A DNA stretch of 64,000 nt from HK1 sp965202875. GTDB taxonomy: Bacteria; Pseudomonadota; Gammaproteobacteria; HK1. The DNA lies in the NCBI GenBank assembly GCA_965202875.1, contig OZ241870.1:248001-312000 (forward strand), given 5' to 3'. Numbering within the stretch: position 1 is the stretch's first letter; every line of letters begins with the position of its first letter. The notes beneath the pieces were generated by a model, which saw only the letters and a list, made by a program, of their open reading frames with translations, did no database searches and had not been told where the DNA came from. The position numbers were made by a program, and so were the translations under genes. This document shows, piece after piece, positions 62,076 through 64,000 of this stretch.

Positions 62076-64000
62076 ATGGAGCAACCGGTCATCGAGCTGG
62101 CAGACGTCGACCTCGACGACAAGTACGTCCGCCCGCGCGGCCGGGTCTTCCTCACCGGCATCCAGGCCTTGGTGCGGCTCATGCTCACCCAGCGCCGGCG
62201 CGACCTCGCGGCGGGGCACGACACCGCCGGCTACGTCAGCGGCTACCGCGGCTCGCCGCTGGGCGGGCTCGACCAGCAGATGGAGCGCGCGAAGGCCCAT
62301 CTCGACCGGCACCACGTGGTGTTCCAGCCCGGCGTCAACGAGGACGTCGCGGCCACCGCCTGCTGGGGCACGCAGCAGGCCGGGCTCGACGGCGAGGGCG
62401 CATACGACGGGGTGTTCTGCCTCTGGTACGGCAAGGGGCCGGGGGTGGACCGCTCCGGCGACGTGCTGCGGCACGCGAACCTGGCCGGGACCTCGAAGCT
62501 CGGCGGGGTCGTGGCGCTGTTGGGCGACGACCATGCCTGCGAATCCTCGACCACCGCGAACCACAGCGAGTACGCGATGGTCGATGCGTCGATCCCGGTG
62601 TTCAACCCCGCCGGGGTCCAGGAGATCCTGGATTACGGGCTCTACGCCTTCGCCCTGTCGCGTTACGCCGGCTGCTGGACCGCGCTCAAGTGCGTGCACG
62701 ACACCGTCGAGGCCGCCGCCTCGGTGGAGATCGATCCGGAGCGGATCGGGATCGTCCTCCCCGAGGATCCGGCCATTCCCGCCGAAGGATTGGGGATCCG
62801 CTGGCCGGATACGCCCCAGGAGCAGGAGGTACGGCTGTACGAGCAAAAGATCGAAGCGGTGAAGGCGTTCTCGCGCGCCAACCGCCTGGACCGCAAGGTA
62901 TGGGATTCGGATCGGGCGTGGCTGGGGGTCGCGACCACCGGCAAGTCATACCTCGACGTGCGGCAGGCGTTCGAGGATCTGGGTATCGACGAAGCGGCGG
63001 CGCAGCGGCTCGGGGTCCGCCTCTACAAGGTGGCGATGCCCTTTCCCCTGGAGCCGGAAGGGGCGCGGTGCTTCGCCGAGGGGCTCGACACCATCGTCGT
63101 CGTCGAAGAGAAGCGGGCGCTCATCGAGACCCAGCTCAAGGACGTGCTGTACGCGGCGCCGAATGCGCCGCGCATCGCCGGCAAGCGCGACGAGGACGGC
63201 CGGCCCTTGTTTCCGTCCGCGGGCCGGCTCGACACCAACCATATCGCGGTCGAGATCGGCCGCCGGCTCCTCGCACGCGAGGGCGCCGGTGAAGACGCCG
63301 GCGCTGGCGAAGGCGAAGGCGACGATGATGCTGCCCGCGCGTCGACCCTCGCAGAACCACCTGTTCCCAGCCCGTTTGCGGCGCCCGCGATTCCGCATAG
63401 CGGAATCGCCAAGCGACCGCATCAGCAGTCGCCCGTGACGCAGGACAGCGCGCCCGCGATTCCACACGGCGGAATCGCCAAGCGACCGCATCAGCCGTCA
63501 CCCGTGACGCAGGACAATGCACCCGCGATTCCGCACGGCGGAATCGCCAAGCGACCGCCCCAGCGGTCGCCGCTCGCCGCGCGGGTCGCGGAACTCGAAG
63601 CGATCCTGGGGGGCGGCGACCGGGACCCCGCCCCGATGGAGCGCACCCCGTACTTCTGTCCCGGATGCCCGCACAACACCTCCACCCGGGTCCCGGAGGG
63701 CAGCCGGGCGCTGGCCGGGATCGGCTGCCACTACCTCGCGCAGTTCATGGACCGGTCCACCGCCCGCTACACCCACATGGGCGGCGAGGGCGCGAGCTGG
63801 ATCGGCGAATCGAAGTTCAGCAAGCGCAACCACGTCTTCCAGAACATCGGCGACGGGACCTACTTCCACTCGGGGCTGCTGTCGATCCGGGCCGCGATCG
63901 CGGCGGACGTCAACGTCACCTTCAAGATCCTCTACAACGACGCGGTGGCGATGACCGGCGGCCAGGCGGTGGACGGCGCGCTGACGGTGCCGGTCATCAC
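62076..64000 (+). CDS. Indolepyruvate ferredoxin oxidoreductase (fused IorA/B type), 5' part
   Basis: 641 residues are in the window; the gene runs off the right edge. The N-terminal TPP-dependent domain reads GYVSGYRGSPLGGLDQQ, FQPGVNEDVAATACWGTQQ and GDDHACESSTTANHSEYAM. The segment PYFCPGCPHNTSTRVPEG and the TPP motif NIGDGTYFHSGLL follow. These enzymes decarboxylate aryl pyruvates from aromatic amino acids and reduce ferredoxin. Between the two conserved halves (about residues 405-505) lies a Gly/Asp/Pro-rich linker including three in-frame 69-bp palindromic repeats. ATG 62076 has GAGGAG upstream. Fused one-gene forms in bacteria are about 1150 residues. Confidence 0.88.
   Translation, partial: MEQPVIELADVDLDDKYVRPRGRVFLTGIQALVRLMLTQRRRDLAAGHDTAGYVSGYRGSPLGGLDQQMERAKAHLDRHHVVFQPGVNEDVAATACWGTQQAGLDGEGAYDGVFCLWYGKGPGVDRSGDVLRHANLAGTSKLGGVVALLGDDHACESSTTANHSEYAMVDASIPVFNPAGVQEILDYGLYAFALSRYAGCWTALKCVHDTVEAAASVEIDPERIGIVLPEDPAIPAEGLGIRWPDTPQEQEVRLYEQKIEAVKAFSRANRLDRKVWDSDRAWLGVATTGKSYLDVRQAFEDLGIDEAAAQRLGVRLYKVAMPFPLEPEGARCFAEGLDTIVVVEEKRALIETQLKDVLYAAPNAPRIAGKRDEDGRPLFPSAGRLDTNHIAVEIGRRLLAREGAGEDAGAGEGEGDDDAARASTLAEPPVPSPFAAPAIPHSGIAKRPHQQSPVTQDSAPAIPHGGIAKRPHQPSPVTQDNAPAIPHGGIAKRPPQRSPLAARVAELEAILGGGDRDPAPMERTPYFCPGCPHNTSTRVPEGSRALAGIGCHYLAQFMDRSTARYTHMGGEGASWIGESKFSKRNHVFQNIGDGTYFHSGLLSIRAAIAADVNVTFKILYNDAVAMTGGQAVDGALTVPVI
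63381..63587 (+). repeat. Three tandem 69-bp palindrome-bearing repeats inside the oxidoreductase gene
   Basis: Copies start at 63381, 63450 and 63519, the third diverging near its end. Each contains cgcgattcc-N-ggaatcgc type inverted repeats (for example gattccg-cacgg-cggaatc) followed by caagcgaccg and (twice) gtgacgcaggaca. Each encodes the 23-residue unit A-P-A-I-P-H-x-G-I-A-K-R-P-x-Q-x-S-P and so keeps the frame. They look like a REP-type element accommodated in a protein linker. Confidence 0.9.

Noticed and set aside
63381..63587. Regularly spaced repeats as a CRISPR array
   Set aside because: The whole 69-bp unit is repeated with no unique spacers, it lies in a coding frame, and no cas genes are present.

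Overview
The window is high-GC DNA (roughly two-thirds G+C by eye) from a bacterium, most likely a gammaproteobacterium. Supporting this are a SohB-type inner-membrane protease, an MtfA-type M90 peptidase, DsbB, a full-length PolA and RecJ. This placement is inference; there is no rRNA or other phylogenetic marker. The window mixes intact housekeeping and metabolic genes with many broken genes, insertion-sequence and intron remnants, and tandem or dispersed repeats. That pattern suits a large, rearranging, possibly host- or particle-associated genome.

Layout. 1-4.8 kb: end of sohB, a tandem pair of DUF1640-type coiled-coil membrane proteins with duplicated upstream DNA, an AT-richer foreign-looking patch, and a frameshifted tyrosine recombinase abutting the 3' end of mtfA. 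4.8-15.5 kb: manC, hydantoinase/oxoprolinase hyuA, a FloA flotillin/NfeD membrane operon, polA, an hsp20 gene with a sigma-32-like promoter, and a lone pqqB. 15.8-26 kb: an AAA ATPase/nuclease, amidase, MFS transporter, creatinase-type M24 protein, dienelactone hydrolase, a translationally coupled dsbB-aminotransferase-sulfotransferase operon, and an SDR. 26-27 kb: a frameshifted and truncated DDE transposase. 27.9-30.3 kb: a three-gene operon (pterin dehydratase-like, DUF6513 dihydropteroate-synthase-like, DUF447) of the kind found in tetrahydromethanopterin (H4MPT) cofactor clusters. 30.4-33.7 kb: a TRAP transporter (dctPQM). 34-37 kb: a DrmB-like fragment, an orphan NHLP-type RiPP precursor, a truncated CO-dehydrogenase FAD subunit and a TauD-type dioxygenase. 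38-42.5 kb: peptide ABC ATPases dppD/dppF, an outer-membrane beta-barrel and a lactate-racemase-like protein.

42.5-49 kb is the most scrambled part: a deleted group II intron, a truncated rmlD, an AAA-ATPase/PD-(D/E)XK gene joined onto it, an IS1595-like remnant with an exact 128-bp tandem duplication, ilvE, and an inverted, nearly identical 530-bp copy of the dppD/dppF junction. 49-60.3 kb: malonyl-CoA decarboxylase, MFS transporter, Ldh2-family dehydrogenase, recJ, an RTX remnant, a DUF2877/AllH-like protein and dppA-dppB-dppC, the likely partners of dppD/dppF. 60.4-62 kb: remnants of an ATPase, a vapBC toxin-antitoxin pair with its operator, and a nucleoside transporter. The window ends inside an indolepyruvate ferredoxin oxidoreductase that carries in-frame palindromic 69-bp repeats.

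Function. The intact genes suggest a heterotroph using peptides, amides and ureides, organic acids (TRAP, malonyl-CoA decarboxylase) and aryl pyruvates. The H4MPT-type genes and pqqB hint at C1 (formaldehyde/alcohol) oxidation capacity encoded elsewhere. The strongest candidates for novelty are the orphan NHLP precursor and the in-frame palindromic repeats in the oxidoreductase.
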